Assembly (NCBI RefSeq): GCF_009914055.1
Contig: NZ_CP028271.1
Location: forward strand, 372,001-436,000
Direction: 5' to 3'
Source: Mixta intestinalis
Lineage (GTDB): Bacteria > Pseudomonadota > Gammaproteobacteria > Enterobacterales > Enterobacteriaceae
DNA: 64,000 bases
Notes under the pieces: generated by a model
Database searches by the model: none
What the model saw: the letters and a program-made list of their open reading frames with translations, nothing else
Told to the model about the DNA's origin: nothing
In this document: positions 15,463 to 24,334 of the stretch, piece by piece
Layout of the letters: each line of letters starts with the position of its first letter
How positions within the stretch are numbered: the first letter of the stretch is position 1
Position numbers and translations under genes: made by a program

Positions 15463-17030
15463 TACTTACTGACCTGGCTGTAATAAACCATATCCGGATT
15501 GATGCCCTGCACGTAGCCTTTCAGGTTATCGCGCACGGCGATCAAATTACGCGCCTGTAAGCCAATTACGTAAGGCGAGTTTTTCATCACTTCACGCTGC
15601 ATCGCCTGATAGAGCTTGATGCGCTGCGCCGGATCGCTTTCCGCCGTTGCCGCCAGCGTCTGCTTGCTCAGCTCAGGAATATGCCAGTTGGAACGCCACG
15701 CCAGCGTTTTGCTGCCGTCTTCCGGGTTATAGGCGAAGGCGGCGGCGTTAGTATTGGGATCGAAGTAGTCCGCGCCCCAGGCGTTCAGCGTGGCCTCATA
15801 CTGATGGGCTTTCACCCTGGTTGCCACTTCGGTGCTCAAACCGGGAAGCAGCTCAACCTTGATACCGCCTTTAGCGAAGCTGGCCTGCAACGCCTGGGCG
15901 ATATCCAGATAAGGCGGCTGGTTGCTGACCGACAGCTTAAAGCTGACATTTTTCAGGCCCGCCTGCGCCAGAATCGCTTTCGCTTTTTCCGGATCGTAGC
16001 GGTAGGGATTGTCATTCAGCGCGCCGGGGAAGCCTTCCGGCAGGAAAGACTGATGAACCTGGAACTGGCCCTTCAGCAGATCGTCAGCGATGCCGTGGTA
16101 ATCAAACAGGTAGCGTGCAGCTTCCCACAGCGCCGGATTTTTCAGCGCCGGTTGTGCATCAATATTGAACTGAATGTAGTAGAGCGACGCCATCGGGATC
16201 GCCAGCGGCTTCACACCCGGCTTGTTTTTCAGCGCGGCCATCTGATCGACGCCTAAATTACGGGCGATATCCGCATCACCCTGTTCCAGCAGCAGGCGAC
16301 GGGTAGCTGCTTCCGGCACGTTCTTGATCAGAATGTTTTTTAGCTTTGGCGCATCGCCCGGTGAACTGGGGTTAGCGCTCAACAGCACGACCTCATGTGG
16401 CACAAAGCGACGAATCTGGAACGGGCCGCTACCGGCAGAATGGATGGCCAGCCATTTGTTGCCCAGATCGTTATTCTTCTGGTTAGCCAGCACGGTTTTC
16501 GCATCGACGATGGAAGCAACCGGTGCCGCCAGCAGGCTGAGCACGTAGGCCGGACTGACGTCAGCCGTCCAGCTAATCTGTACGCGTTTGTCGTCGATTT
16601 TTTTCAGCTGGCCGTCAACGTTATCTTTGCTCCAGCCGAGCTGGGTAAGAATAAATGACGGATCGAGATTCAGCTTCACCACGCGTGACAGCGAGAAGAT
16701 GACATCTTCCGGGCGCAGCGGGTTGCCGGAGGCGAAGGTTGCGCCATCGCGTAACGTCATGGTCAGGCTACGGTTATCTTTCCCCGCTTCCCAGCTGCTG
16801 GCAAGCGTCGGCTTCAGCTCGCCAGGGTTTTGCGGATCGGACTGTAACAGGCGCTGATAAATATTGGTGAAGCCCTGTACGGAAGTCAGCTCAAAGCCTT
16901 CGGCAGGATCGAAGCTGCTGGCATCATCAATAGACTGTGCGATAACCAGCGTATCGGGCGGCGTCGCCGCGTTGGCGGCAAAGCTGGCGGCGAGAGCCAG
17001 CGTCAGAACGGCGGGAGCTAAACTTTTCAT
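15462..17030 (-). CDS. Family 5 periplasmic binding protein of the peptide-type ABC importer
   Basis: 522 residues with a signal peptide (MKSLAPAVLTLALAASFAANA, cut about residue 21). The mature protein begins PDTLVIAQSIDDASSFDP and follows the DppA/OppA fold: LRDGATFASGNPLRPEDV, the FQIRRFVPHEVV strand, ILIKNVPEAATRRLLLEQGDADIA, and YDPEKAKAILAQAG. It heads the operon. Family members bind peptides, nickel chelates, opines, glutathione or sugars, and the sequence does not reveal which. The ATG follows AAGGAAATAAG. Confidence 0.88.
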   Translation of the reverse strand: MKSLAPAVLTLALAASFAANAATPPDTLVIAQSIDDASSFDPAEGFELTSVQGFTNIYQRLLQSDPQNPGELKPTLASSWEAGKDNRSLTMTLRDGATFASGNPLRPEDVIFSLSRVVKLNLDPSFILTQLGWSKDNVDGQLKKIDDKRVQISWTADVSPAYVLSLLAAPVASIVDAKTVLANQKNNDLGNKWLAIHSAGSGPFQIRRFVPHEVVLLSANPSSPGDAPKLKNILIKNVPEAATRRLLLEQGDADIARNLGVDQMAALKNKPGVKPLAIPMASLYYIQFNIDAQPALKNPALWEAARYLFDYHGIADDLLKGQFQVHQSFLPEGFPGALNDNPYRYDPEKAKAILAQAGLKNVSFKLSVSNQPPYLDIAQALQASFAKGGIKVELLPGLSTEVATRVKAHQYEATLNAWGADYFDPNTNAAAFAYNPEDGSKTLAWRSNWHIPELSKQTLAATAESDPAQRIKLYQAMQREVMKNSPYVIGLQARNLIAVRDNLKGYVQGINPDMVYYSQVSK

Positions 17031-17159
17031 CTTATTTCCTTACCACTTTTTCGCGAGTGTAAGGGAACAACAGAAAGGTCTGATAGTAGATTATTCGCTA
17101 TGCTTATGCATTAAAGTTATAACCTCGCGGAAACGGTTATAAAACAACTCACCGCAATA

Positions 17160-17807
17160 TTACACATACCATAGCGACGGCAGCAGTGCGATCAGGTTAT
17201 TCAGCATATGCAGAGCAATCGGCAGCCGTAATCCACCGGCACGCAAACGTGCATAGCAAAGCAGTATGGAGAACAGCGTCAGCACCACAATGGTTTGCCA
17301 GAGGATATATTGGGTATGCATAGCGGCAAACAGCAGCGAGGTCAGCAGAATAGCGGCGAAGCGGCTGCGCGGCGCCCACAGCAAAAATGCCTGGAGTAAA
17401 AAGCCGCGAAACAGAATCTCTTCAAATATCGGTGCCAGCAGTACCGCAGAAAAAAACAGCACCCAGAGCGTAAAGGTGTCCTGATGCGCCTGATCTTCCA
17501 GCCAGCGCTCCGGCTGGAGGAACAACATTTGCGCCACCATCAGCCCCAGCAGCAGCAGGACAAATAATAGCGCTGGCTTCAGCGCTATCCGCCCCAGCGG
17601 AATATCCTCGCGGCGCGTCTGATAAAAACGATACAGCGGCCACAGCACGGCAAACTCAAACAGGCAAAGCACCGGCACCAGTAATCCCTGCTGGCGTAAC
17701 GCTGTGTAATTAGGAAACCAGGTGATCGCCAGCGTGATCAAATAGTAAATAACAAAACTGCCGAGATAGAACAGAGTGACAACGGCTTTGCCGGATTGCG
17801 TTTTCAT
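17160..17807 (-). CDS. CPBP-family intramembrane protease-like protein
   Basis: 215 residues from ATG 17807. The frame is open further upstream, but that part is not membrane-like. It has six or seven hydrophobic segments. The CPBP (CAAX protease/bacteriocin-processing) motifs are all present: EEILFR with Glu129, Glu130 and Arg134, FAAMH with His164, and HMLNN with His200 and Asn203/204. Related proteins cleave prenylated or secreted peptides, or confer self-immunity to bacteriocins. There is no bacteriocin gene next to it; the microcin-like gene is 16 kb away. Function is open. Confidence 0.85.
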   Translation of the reverse strand: MKTQSGKAVVTLFYLGSFVIYYLITLAITWFPNYTALRQQGLLVPVLCLFEFAVLWPLYRFYQTRREDIPLGRIALKPALLFVLLLLGLMVAQMLFLQPERWLEDQAHQDTFTLWVLFFSAVLLAPIFEEILFRGFLLQAFLLWAPRSRFAAILLTSLLFAAMHTQYILWQTIVVLTLFSILLCYARLRAGGLRLPIALHMLNNLIALLPSLWYV

Positions 17808-18021
17808 AGGCAGCCTGCGCGGCGAAAGGGGGAGGGGAGTGTAGCAATCGACATTATTTCTGTCGAGATACGCACGCCGTTGTGCGTTTTCACTAAACCC
17901 TTGCCAACGTGGGCCGATAACCAACCTGAGCATAAGGCAGGCAGGACTTAACGCCATGCCGCAACGGGCGCGGCGTGCTACAGCGGAGGTTATCCAGCGC
18001 ATTCTTATCAGGGTTTCACAG

Positions 18022-20643
18022 ATGAATTTACCAACCTTATTACCGTTCAACCTCCGCCCGGCGGATGCCCCGGCAACGTTCTTTACGCGGCGTACCCTGT
18101 TGGTTCTCGGCATGATGCTGGCTGCCGTACTGTTCACCACCGCCATGACCATTGTGGCCATCGCCGTGCGGCAGAACGGCGCGGCGCTGGCGCAGGAGAA
18201 GTTCCTGGTGCGTAATGCCTGGCAGGCGCGGCAAAAATCGATCCTGACCGATATTCGCGACTACGCCTTTTGGGGAGAAGCGTGGAATCACCTGCATTTG
18301 CAGGTAGATAAAGCCTGGGCTTTCGATCAGCAAAATCTTGGGCCGGGGCTCTACAGCGAATATCACTATGAAGGCGTGTTTGTGGTGGACGGCAGCGGAC
18401 GCACGCGTTATGCAGTCATCAACGGAAAACTGAGCACGATGCAGCTTGAGCACTGGCTCGGTAAGGCAAGCGTTGAGATCGTGCAGCAGGCGCGCACCTT
18501 TTTACAGGATGAAAATGCGCTGGTAAGAAATGCCAGCATTGCAGGAACGCCTGCGATCGTCGCGGCTGCACCGATAACCACCGGCAAGGTGCCGGGGCTG
18601 AGCATCACGGCGGACCCGCCCTCGGTCATGGTGTTTGTCGATCGCTATACGCCGCAGAAGATGCTGGCGCTGGGGAAAAGCGTGGGCGTCAGCCAGCTGC
18701 ATACCGTTTCGGCGCAGGGGCCGTCTGTGATTCCGGCGAGCCTGACATTGTTGGGCGATCGGGATGAACCGTTGCGGCTGGGCTGGGAAAGCAGCGAGCC
18801 GGGGCATCATCTGCTGGTCATCATGATACCGCTGATGGCGCTGACCATGTTGATGCTGGGGATGGTTTCACGACGAGTCGTGCGTCACGCGATGGATAAT
18901 GCGCGTCTTTCCGACTGGCGCTTCGAGCAGCTAAGGCAGAGTCAACGGGAGCTGGGCGACAGCGAGGCACGTTTTCGCGACGTGGCGGAGGCGGCCTCCG
19001 ACTGGATCTGGGAAACCGATGCGTATGGCGTTCTGACTTATCTCTCGTCACGCTTTACGGCGGTGACCGGCTACGATGTGGCGGTGCAGCTGGGCAAACC
19101 CATCGATTGCCTGCTGCTCAGCAAAGGCCAGCCGGTATCGGAGTGGATGCTGCGCCTGGGAACCGGTGGCGATCGCCGCACGCTGCGCTGCCATTACCAC
19201 TCGGCGCAGGGCGAGGAGCGTATCTGTAGCCTGGTGGCGAAGCCGGTAGCGCTACAGGACGGGCTAATCGGGTTTCGCGGTACGGTATCGGATATTACGC
19301 TGGAGGTGGAGGCGCAGGCGCGCATTCAGTATCTGTCACAGCACGATACGCTGACCGGCCTGCCAAATCGCCACCGCATGAATGAATTTCTCAGTGGCAA
19401 ACTACAGGCACAGCCCACGGAAGCAGAGCCGCTGGTCATGTTTAGTCTCGATCTCGATCACTTTAAACCGATTAACGATCTCTACGGCCACGCCGCGGGC
19501 GACAGCGTATTAAACGAGGTTTCGCAGCGCCTGCGCGTTTGTCTAAAAGCGGGAGATCTGCTGTCACGCCAGGGCGGCGATGAGTTTATTTTGCTGCTGA
19601 GCGGCCTGACCAGCCAACAGGCAATTGAGGCGCGCTGCCGCAGCCTGATGCAGGAAATTCATAAGCCGTTTAACGTAGCGGGCCAGAGGGTGCATATCGG
19701 GGCTTCTGTCGGCATTGCCCGCGCGCCACAGGATGCGCTACAGCCGGAAGAATTGCTGCGGATGGCGGATATCGCCCTCTACCAGTCAAAAAATCTGGGA
19801 CGCGATCGCTGGGTTTTCTATTCGCCGGAGATGTCGGAGCAGCTGGTGCGCCGCCGCGAAATGGAGCGGGCGCTGGGCCAGGCCGTCGCGCGCGACGAGC
19901 TGCGCCTGTTTTACCAGCCACGCTATTCGTTACACAGCGGCAGAATGGATGGTGCTGAGGCGCTGCTGCGCTGGCAGCCTTCTCCGCCTGCGCTGGTTAT
20001 GCCAGACAGTTTTATTCCGCTGGCTGAAGAGACCGGCCTGATTCTGCCTATCAGCGACTGGGTACTTCAGCGAGCCTGTCGCGATGCGCTTAGCTGGCCC
20101 GAAAAATTCTATGTTTCGGTGAATATTTCGCCGGTGGAGTTTTGTCGCGGCGATCTGGCGGGGCGCGTCGCCAGCGTTCTGCAATTGACCGGCCTGCCTG
20201 CTGAACGGCTGGAGCTGGAAATTACGGAAAACGTGACGCTGGAAAATCCTGACAACACGTTAAAAGTGATGCAGAGTCTGAAACGGCTGGGAGTGAGATT
20301 AACGGTGGACGATTTCGGTTCCGGCTACGCCTCGCTGGGCTATCTGAAAACCTTCCCGTTTGACGGCTTGAAGATGGATCGTTCCTATATGAAGGATTTT
20401 CCGCATTCGCAGCAGGCGCACTCTATCGTTAACGGCATCATCGGTTTGGGCAAAGCGTTTTCACTGGTGATCACCGCCGAAGGGATTGAGAACGCCGAGC
20501 AGTTTGCGGAATTACAGGCGATCGCCTGTGATGAGGGGCAGGGATACTTTCTCGGCAGGCCGATGCCTGGAGGCGACTTTGCGCGTTTGCTGCACGGTAC
20601 GGAAGAGGATGAAAATCAGAAAGAAACGGGCCAGCCAGGCTGA
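18022..20643 (+). CDS. Membrane c-di-GMP enzyme: CHASE4-PAS-GGDEF-EAL
   Basis: About 873 residues from ATG 18022; an in-frame ATG at 17956 would add 22 residues without a better ribosome site. Domains in order are a membrane helix (about 24-48), a periplasmic CHASE4 sensor (about 55-215; RDYAFWGEAW, then YEGVFVVDGSGRTRYAV), a second helix (about 258-280), PAS (about 315-430), GGDEF and EAL. RQGGDEF is intact, as are EALLRW, the DDFGSG loop and TAEGIEN, so both cyclase and phosphodiesterase activity are possible. The I-site RxxD before GGDEF is not obvious. Likely role: setting c-di-GMP in response to a periplasmic signal. Confidence 0.88.
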   Translation: MNLPTLLPFNLRPADAPATFFTRRTLLVLGMMLAAVLFTTAMTIVAIAVRQNGAALAQEKFLVRNAWQARQKSILTDIRDYAFWGEAWNHLHLQVDKAWAFDQQNLGPGLYSEYHYEGVFVVDGSGRTRYAVINGKLSTMQLEHWLGKASVEIVQQARTFLQDENALVRNASIAGTPAIVAAAPITTGKVPGLSITADPPSVMVFVDRYTPQKMLALGKSVGVSQLHTVSAQGPSVIPASLTLLGDRDEPLRLGWESSEPGHHLLVIMIPLMALTMLMLGMVSRRVVRHAMDNARLSDWRFEQLRQSQRELGDSEARFRDVAEAASDWIWETDAYGVLTYLSSRFTAVTGYDVAVQLGKPIDCLLLSKGQPVSEWMLRLGTGGDRRTLRCHYHSAQGEERICSLVAKPVALQDGLIGFRGTVSDITLEVEAQARIQYLSQHDTLTGLPNRHRMNEFLSGKLQAQPTEAEPLVMFSLDLDHFKPINDLYGHAAGDSVLNEVSQRLRVCLKAGDLLSRQGGDEFILLLSGLTSQQAIEARCRSLMQEIHKPFNVAGQRVHIGASVGIARAPQDALQPEELLRMADIALYQSKNLGRDRWVFYSPEMSEQLVRRREMERALGQAVARDELRLFYQPRYSLHSGRMDGAEALLRWQPSPPALVMPDSFIPLAEETGLILPISDWVLQRACRDALSWPEKFYVSVNISPVEFCRGDLAGRVASVLQLTGLPAERLELEITENVTLENPDNTLKVMQSLKRLGVRLTVDDFGSGYASLGYLKTFPFDGLKMDRSYMKDFPHSQQAHSIVNGIIGLGKAFSLVITAEGIENAEQFAELQAIACDEGQGYFLGRPMPGGDFARLLHGTEEDENQKETGQPG

Positions 20644-20650
20644 CCCGTTC
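20624..20650 (-). terminator. Terminator of the 21-residue gene
   Basis: Read on the minus strand, AACGGGTCAGC pairs with GCTGGCCCGTT (one G-U pair) around a CTG loop. TTCTTTCTGATTTTC follows. It begins seven bases after the stop of the small ORF and lies within the end of the GGDEF-EAL gene. Confidence 0.65.
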
Positions 20651-20656
20651 AGGTGC

Positions 20657-20722
20657 TTAACGAACGCGGACGGCCACGCAGGTCATCAGCGCCGCAAAGC
20701 CAATAAAGATAGCCAGTTCCAT
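20657..20722 (-). CDS. 21-residue single-helix membrane peptide
   Basis: MELAIFIGFAALMTCVAVRVR, then TAA. The ATG follows AGGAGGTGCGTT, an almost complete anti-Shine-Dalgarno match. A perfect TATAAT lies at 20752-20757, giving a leader of about 23 bases, and a rho-independent terminator follows seven bases after the stop. The product would be one transmembrane helix with a basic C-terminus. Such small proteins usually tune a larger membrane complex or act as type I toxins. No antisense RNA promoter is evident. I do not recognise a family. Confidence 0.6.
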   Translation of the reverse strand: MELAIFIGFAALMTCVAVRVR

Positions 20723-20751
20723 AACGCACCTCCTGAGATTAATCTTAGACG

Positions 20752-20757
20752 ATTATA
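20752..20757 (-). promoter_or_regulatory. -10 element of the 21-residue gene
   Basis: TATAAT on the minus strand, a perfect match. No good -35 is found at 16-18 bases upstream, so the promoter may be weak or activator-dependent. Confidence 0.5.
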
Positions 20758-20905
20758 CGCAGCAGGTGTGCATAATTTGCGCTATTCGTGCCTCTTTTAC
20801 CGTTGAGTCTGTAGCAACCGATGCTAAAACGGGCTGCATTCTTTAGACGATCTGTTACGCTTTAAAGCCGATCGTGAAATGCACAGATCCTGAAGGAGAA
20901 CAACG

Positions 20906-21199
20906 GTGAAACGTTATGGTAAAGCGGCGCTGGTGATGGCGCTTTTTATGCTGGCGGCCTGTCAGCACCCGCAAAAAAGCAGCGATACAGCGGCGACCGA
21001 TGTAGAAAATAACCGCTGCGGCGCGTCTGACTATCAGAACTATATTGGCAAACCGTTAACTGCCGTAAACGGTCTGCACATAAATGGCCCGGTGCGTGTT
21101 ATTCCTTATCACTCTGCGGTTACGATGGATTTCAACCTTAATCGTCTGAACTTCCTCGGCGATAAAGACGATGTGATTAGCCGCGTTTACTGCGGCTGA
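20906..21199 (+). CDS. I78-family peptidase inhibitor lipoprotein
   Basis: 97 residues with a lipoprotein signal (MKRYGKAALVMALFMLAAC, Cys at 19). The mature part follows the I78 inhibitor pattern: CGASDYQNYIGKP, then VRVIPYHSAVTMDF and NRLNFLGDKDDVISRVYCG. The two cysteines (near residues 38 and 96) probably pair. Members inhibit serine proteases such as subtilisin-like enzymes. Here it would act in the periplasm, anchored to a membrane. The start is GTG with GAAGGAGAACAAC upstream. Confidence 0.82.
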   Translation: MKRYGKAALVMALFMLAACQHPQKSSDTAATDVENNRCGASDYQNYIGKPLTAVNGLHINGPVRVIPYHSAVTMDFNLNRLNFLGDKDDVISRVYCG

Positions 21200-21309
21200 G
21201 TTGTTTAACCGGGCAATGGCTGTCACGCTGTTGTCATCTGCACAGGATAGGGTAACGGGGAAAGAGTGTGATTTCCCTGTCTATAACAATGCAGTGCTCG
21301 TCTTTATTC

Positions 21310-21334
21310 ATCCCGCCGCGTGCGGGATTTTTTT
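21310..21334 (+). terminator. Rho-independent terminator
   Basis: ATCCCGC with loop CGCGT and GCGGGAT, followed by TTTTTT. It lies 111 bases after the I78 gene and is a strong terminator for it. A further small stem, GGGAAA/TTTCCC (about 21259-21277), lies just upstream. Confidence 0.85.
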
Positions 21335-21441
21335 ATGCCGCGATCGGCTTTAGCTTACCGCGCAGCCACAATCGGTCACGCCTGGAAAACGACACGCTAT
21401 TATTGGTCGGACGGACTGGGGAAGTTAGAGGAGGCGAGGAG

Positions 21442-21996
21442 ATGCAGAACAAGAAGAGTTTGTCGGTAGTGGATGCCACACCGGCGCTGTTACAGGCGCT
21501 TCAGACGCTGGACTACCGGTTTACCGTTGAGCAGGAGCTGGATGCGGCGTTCGATCGTCCGATAAGCGCGAGCCTGCGAACGGTAAAGGCGCGCGAAAAA
21601 AATTACTTTAACGATCCGCAGCAGTTTGCTGACTACCTTAACAGCCGGGACGGCGCTTTTTTCGTGGCGCTGGTTGATGGCGAGCCTGCGGGTTATCTGG
21701 TTATCAGCCGCCACTGGAATGGATTAGCGCTGGTGGAGGATATCGCCATCGACAGGGCGTTTCGGCGCAGCGGCTGCGCTACTACTTTGCTAACGCACGG
21801 CGTAGGCTGGGCACATGAGCAGCAGCTGGCTGGCGTCACGCTGGAGACGCAAAACACCAATGTTGCCGCCTGCCTGTTGTATGAAAAGTTAGGATTTGAG
21901 CTGGGCGGCATCGATCGCCATCTTTATCGCGCCCTCCATGCACATCCGGCTGAGGTCGCGCTGTTTTGGTATTTGTGGTTTAAACCGCACGGCTAG
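21442..21996 (+). CDS. GNAT acetyltransferase of the streptothricin acetyltransferase (SatA) type
   Basis: 184 residues from ATG 21442, preceded by GAGGAGGCGAGGAG. The open frame reaches back to 21268, but across a terminator. The GNAT core reads ALVEDIAIDRAFRRSGCATTLL, then TLETQNTNVAACLLYEKLGFELGG and a C-terminal EVALFWY. The TQN-N-AAC-YEK-GF-LGG-D and EVALFWY segments are characteristic of streptothricin N-acetyltransferases. The usual acetyl-CoA motif (Q/RxxGxG/A) is RRSGCA here. Whether it acts on streptothricin or on another amine is unknown. It overlaps the next gene's stop by four bases, convergently. Confidence 0.8.
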   Translation: MQNKKSLSVVDATPALLQALQTLDYRFTVEQELDAAFDRPISASLRTVKAREKNYFNDPQQFADYLNSRDGAFFVALVDGEPAGYLVISRHWNGLALVEDIAIDRAFRRSGCATTLLTHGVGWAHEQQLAGVTLETQNTNVAACLLYEKLGFELGGIDRHLYRALHAHPAEVALFWYLWFKPHG

Positions 21997-22244
21997 CGTC
22001 TGTTAATACCTTTCATCAGCTGCGCCAGCACGTTGCGATAGCCCTGTAGCACGTTTTCTTCCCGTTCCAGATCGAGCTTTTTAATCACGCTGGCGATAAG
22101 TGCTTTGTCGGTGGTGGGCTTACCTGACTGCATCAGTTCCATCATGATGACCGCCAGCAGTTCCGCTTCTTTAGGCGCATGCCATGCCGGACTGTTAAAG
22201 TAATCGGTAATTTCGCGCCCAGCGCTGGTGGATTGTGTTCTCAT
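21993..22244 (-). CDS. YmgB/AriR-family small regulator
   Basis: 83 residues from ATG 22244, with GGAGG seven bases upstream. The frame is open seven codons further. The pattern of a short N-terminus, SPAWHAPKEAELLAVIMMELMQSGKPTTDKALIASVIKKL and a final helix ending VLAQLMKGI fits the YmgB/AriR (YcgZ) family. These are small helical dimers that influence biofilm, acid resistance and Rcs signalling. The match is by pattern rather than strong identity. It is convergent with the acetyltransferase gene and divergent from the cold-shock gene. Confidence 0.65.
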   Translation of the reverse strand: MRTQSTSAGREITDYFNSPAWHAPKEAELLAVIMMELMQSGKPTTDKALIASVIKKLDLEREENVLQGYRNVLAQLMKGINRR

Positions 22245-22676
22245 GTTCAACCTCCGAAAACGCAACGTCGGCGCATCAGCCTGCGGCGGTCAAAATTGAT
22301 AACCGCTTACCGGGCAGGGACCAGAAAAACGCGCCGTCTACCGCCACGCCAAAAGCAGGTGGCGATTTTTTAAACATAGATCCGCCAGAAAGAAATGCCA
22401 GTAACAAAATGAAATATTTTGCCGCTTAGCGAACCACATCTGTCTTTTTCGTGGAGCAAGCGTGAAATCCTGCTTGCATTGCCTGAGCATTTATGAGTAA
22501 ATGCGCCGTCGGTTTGTTAAAACAGAACCGGGTATGCGAGCAGTTTTAGTAAAGCAGTCTGCAGTGTAAGAGTTATCTCTGATATCCCTTCTTCAGTATC
22601 GCCTTCCTGAGTGCCTCATAACATCTGTACACAAACCTGTTGCCCACAGGGCGTTAATTGACTGAAGGAAAGACAA
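22245..22676. other. Long leader region of the cold-shock gene
   Basis: 432 bases without a gene, between the divergent YmgB-like gene and the cold-shock gene. Cold-shock genes of this family usually have a 5' leader of about 150 bases that acts as an RNA thermosensor. I expect one here, but I could not place a certain promoter or cold box. Confidence 0.5.
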
Positions 22677-22889
22677 ATGTCTGCAAAATTGACTGGTTTA
22701 GTAAAATGGTTCAACGCTGAGAAAGGTTTCGGCTTTATTTCTCCGGCTGACGGCAGCAAAGATGTATTCGTACACTTCTCTGCTATCCAGAACCAGGGTT
22801 TCAAAACTCTGGAAGAAGGTCAGAACGTTGAGTTCACCATCGAAAACGGTCCGAAAGGCCCGGCTGCTGCTAACGTAACCGTACGCTAA
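22677..22889 (+). CDS. CspA-family cold-shock protein
   Basis: 70 residues, a single cold-shock domain. RNP1 is KGFGFI and RNP2 is VFVHF, with KWFNAEKGFGF and GPAAANV as in CspA/B/E. It is a small cytoplasmic nucleic-acid chaperone that melts RNA structure. The paralogue cannot be assigned with confidence; the N-terminal SAKLTGLVKWFN resembles CspB/CspG more than CspE. GAAGGAAAGACAA precedes the ATG. Codon use looks highly optimised (GGTTTC, GAAGGT, AACGTT), consistent with strong expression. Confidence 0.95.
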   Translation: MSAKLTGLVKWFNAEKGFGFISPADGSKDVFVHFSAIQNQGFKTLEEGQNVEFTIENGPKGPAAANVTVR

Positions 22890-22902
22890 GCAATCAGAAT
22901 TA

Positions 22903-22931
22903 AAAAAACCCGCCTTCTGGCGGGTTTTTTA
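22903..22931 (+). terminator. Terminator of the cold-shock gene
   Basis: AAAACCCGCC, loop TTCT, GGCGGGTTTTTT. A textbook rho-independent terminator. Confidence 0.92.
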
Positions 22932-23024
22932 TTGCCGCAAATCTCGCAGCATGAGTATTACCTTCGGCTGATGTGGCTGGTTTATTACTGACATCAGCGG
23001 TGCGTGGTAAGCTTGTTAAATCGG

Positions 23025-23198
23025 TCAGGACTTACGGCCACCATGGCTGCTTTGTCCACCTTTCTTACCCGCTTCAGAAGCTTTTTCACGGTCATTTTTA
23101 AAGTTGCCGCCGCTCTGCTGCCCGCCTTTTTTACCGGCTTCAGAGGCTTTCTCACGGTCTTCTGCAAAGTTACCTGAACCACCACGATGTTCTGCCAT
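23025..23198 (-). CDS. KGG-repeat (Con-10/YciG-like) stress protein
   Basis: 57 residues, extremely hydrophilic. Two near-identical units carry NFAEDREKASEAGKKGG and NFKNDREKASEAGKKGG. This is the stress-induced KGG repeat (Con-10, E. coli YciG and YmdF). The ATG follows AGGAGACGATT. Family members are RpoS-dependent, desiccation- or stress-related disordered proteins. Here that is inferred from family membership only. Confidence 0.88.
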   Translation of the reverse strand: MAEHRGGSGNFAEDREKASEAGKKGGQQSGGNFKNDREKASEAGKKGGQSSHGGRKS

Positions 23199-24334
23199 AA
23201 TCGTCTCCTGATTACCGTTCCGGTTGAGTGAGCGTCAGAATATGAATCGCCAGAGCAAGACTTATTCTGCTTAGCGTTATTAAGTGTAGGTAACCCGGCG
23301 CGCTTTTCCAGGATAACATTCCGGCGTGGTTTATTTTTAACTATTTGAAAAATAATAATATTAATATGATGTCATATTAAAAATTTTTATAAGTTGCTGA
23401 AGAAAAAGCATAAATAAAAAAGTGTTGATCTTATTTCTACCGTTTCCAGGAACATTCTTGCTGATCTTTTTCATCTTCACGCTGCGGTTGTTTTACCAGA
23501 GGTCAGCTGATGTACAGCAGATAATGATGACGAGGATGGTTATTCTGAAAGTTAATGGTTTTAGTCGTAAGCCGACAAATTCAACTGCACAACTGAACAG
23601 AGGAAATTATCAAATAATGGTGGATGAGATTTTTAATTAATGATGACGGAAAGGCGTTAAAGTTTATTGTCTTGTCACGATATTGACAATAAACCGCTGG
23701 TGGGTCAAATTAGCCGCAGACACCGGTTATTTAATATTAAAATATTTTCCCGAGCTGGTATGCTCTGCGCTTCCCTGAAATGCGCTAAACTACCCGTAAA
23801 CTCCGCTACTCCCTGCTGCTCCCTGCGCGGGGTTTTCGTTTTTTGGGGCCGGGAAAATGACAGCAGTATGCAATGTATAATATTTTCAGTATGCCGCCTG
23901 TTGTATGAAAATAATTTTCAAAAATGACTGCCAGGACAACACATAATTAAATCCTTAATAAATGATCAGCTGTACTAATATTAAACCAGCCCAGCGCTAT
24001 ATTTATTATTACCTCGCAACGGCACGTAAATAATAGCGCACTTTTTTATCTACCTCGAAAGCATTAACCATATAACGGGCTTTTCTAAGCGGGTTTGTTC
24101 CTCCAGGCTGCCTGTTGCCGTTTGCTTAACTTTGCCCGCGTTTCTTCACGCTCTCTATGCCCGCTCTCACTGCAACCCAAAACAAAGCGCACGCCGGATA
24201 AGGTTTAACCAGTATGAAACCCATCACGCTTTCACTATGCAACTGGAAAATATGTAAAACACCAGTGTCATTTGCTTCAAATTTGTTAATTAAGGTGATA
24301 GTGTTTGTTTTTGCATTATTGTCGGAATGATGTG
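23199..24334. other. 1.1-kb AT-rich region without a supported gene
   Basis: It lies between the KGG gene and iraP. Frames at 23422-23640 and 23667-23927 have no family resemblance and weak ribosome sites. A run near 23808-23850 (CTCCCTGCGCGGGGTTTTCGTTTTTT) looks like a short stem followed by T tracts and could be the 3' end of an uncharacterised RNA. The AT-rich composition suggests a regulatory or decayed region. Confidence 0.5.

Noticed and set aside
17808..18161. N-terminal extension of the CPBP protein
   Set aside because: The added residues are hydrophilic and unlike the family, and cross the divergent promoter region.
21268..21441. N-terminal extension of the GNAT enzyme
   Set aside because: It crosses a strong rho-independent terminator, while ATG 21442 has an excellent ribosome site.
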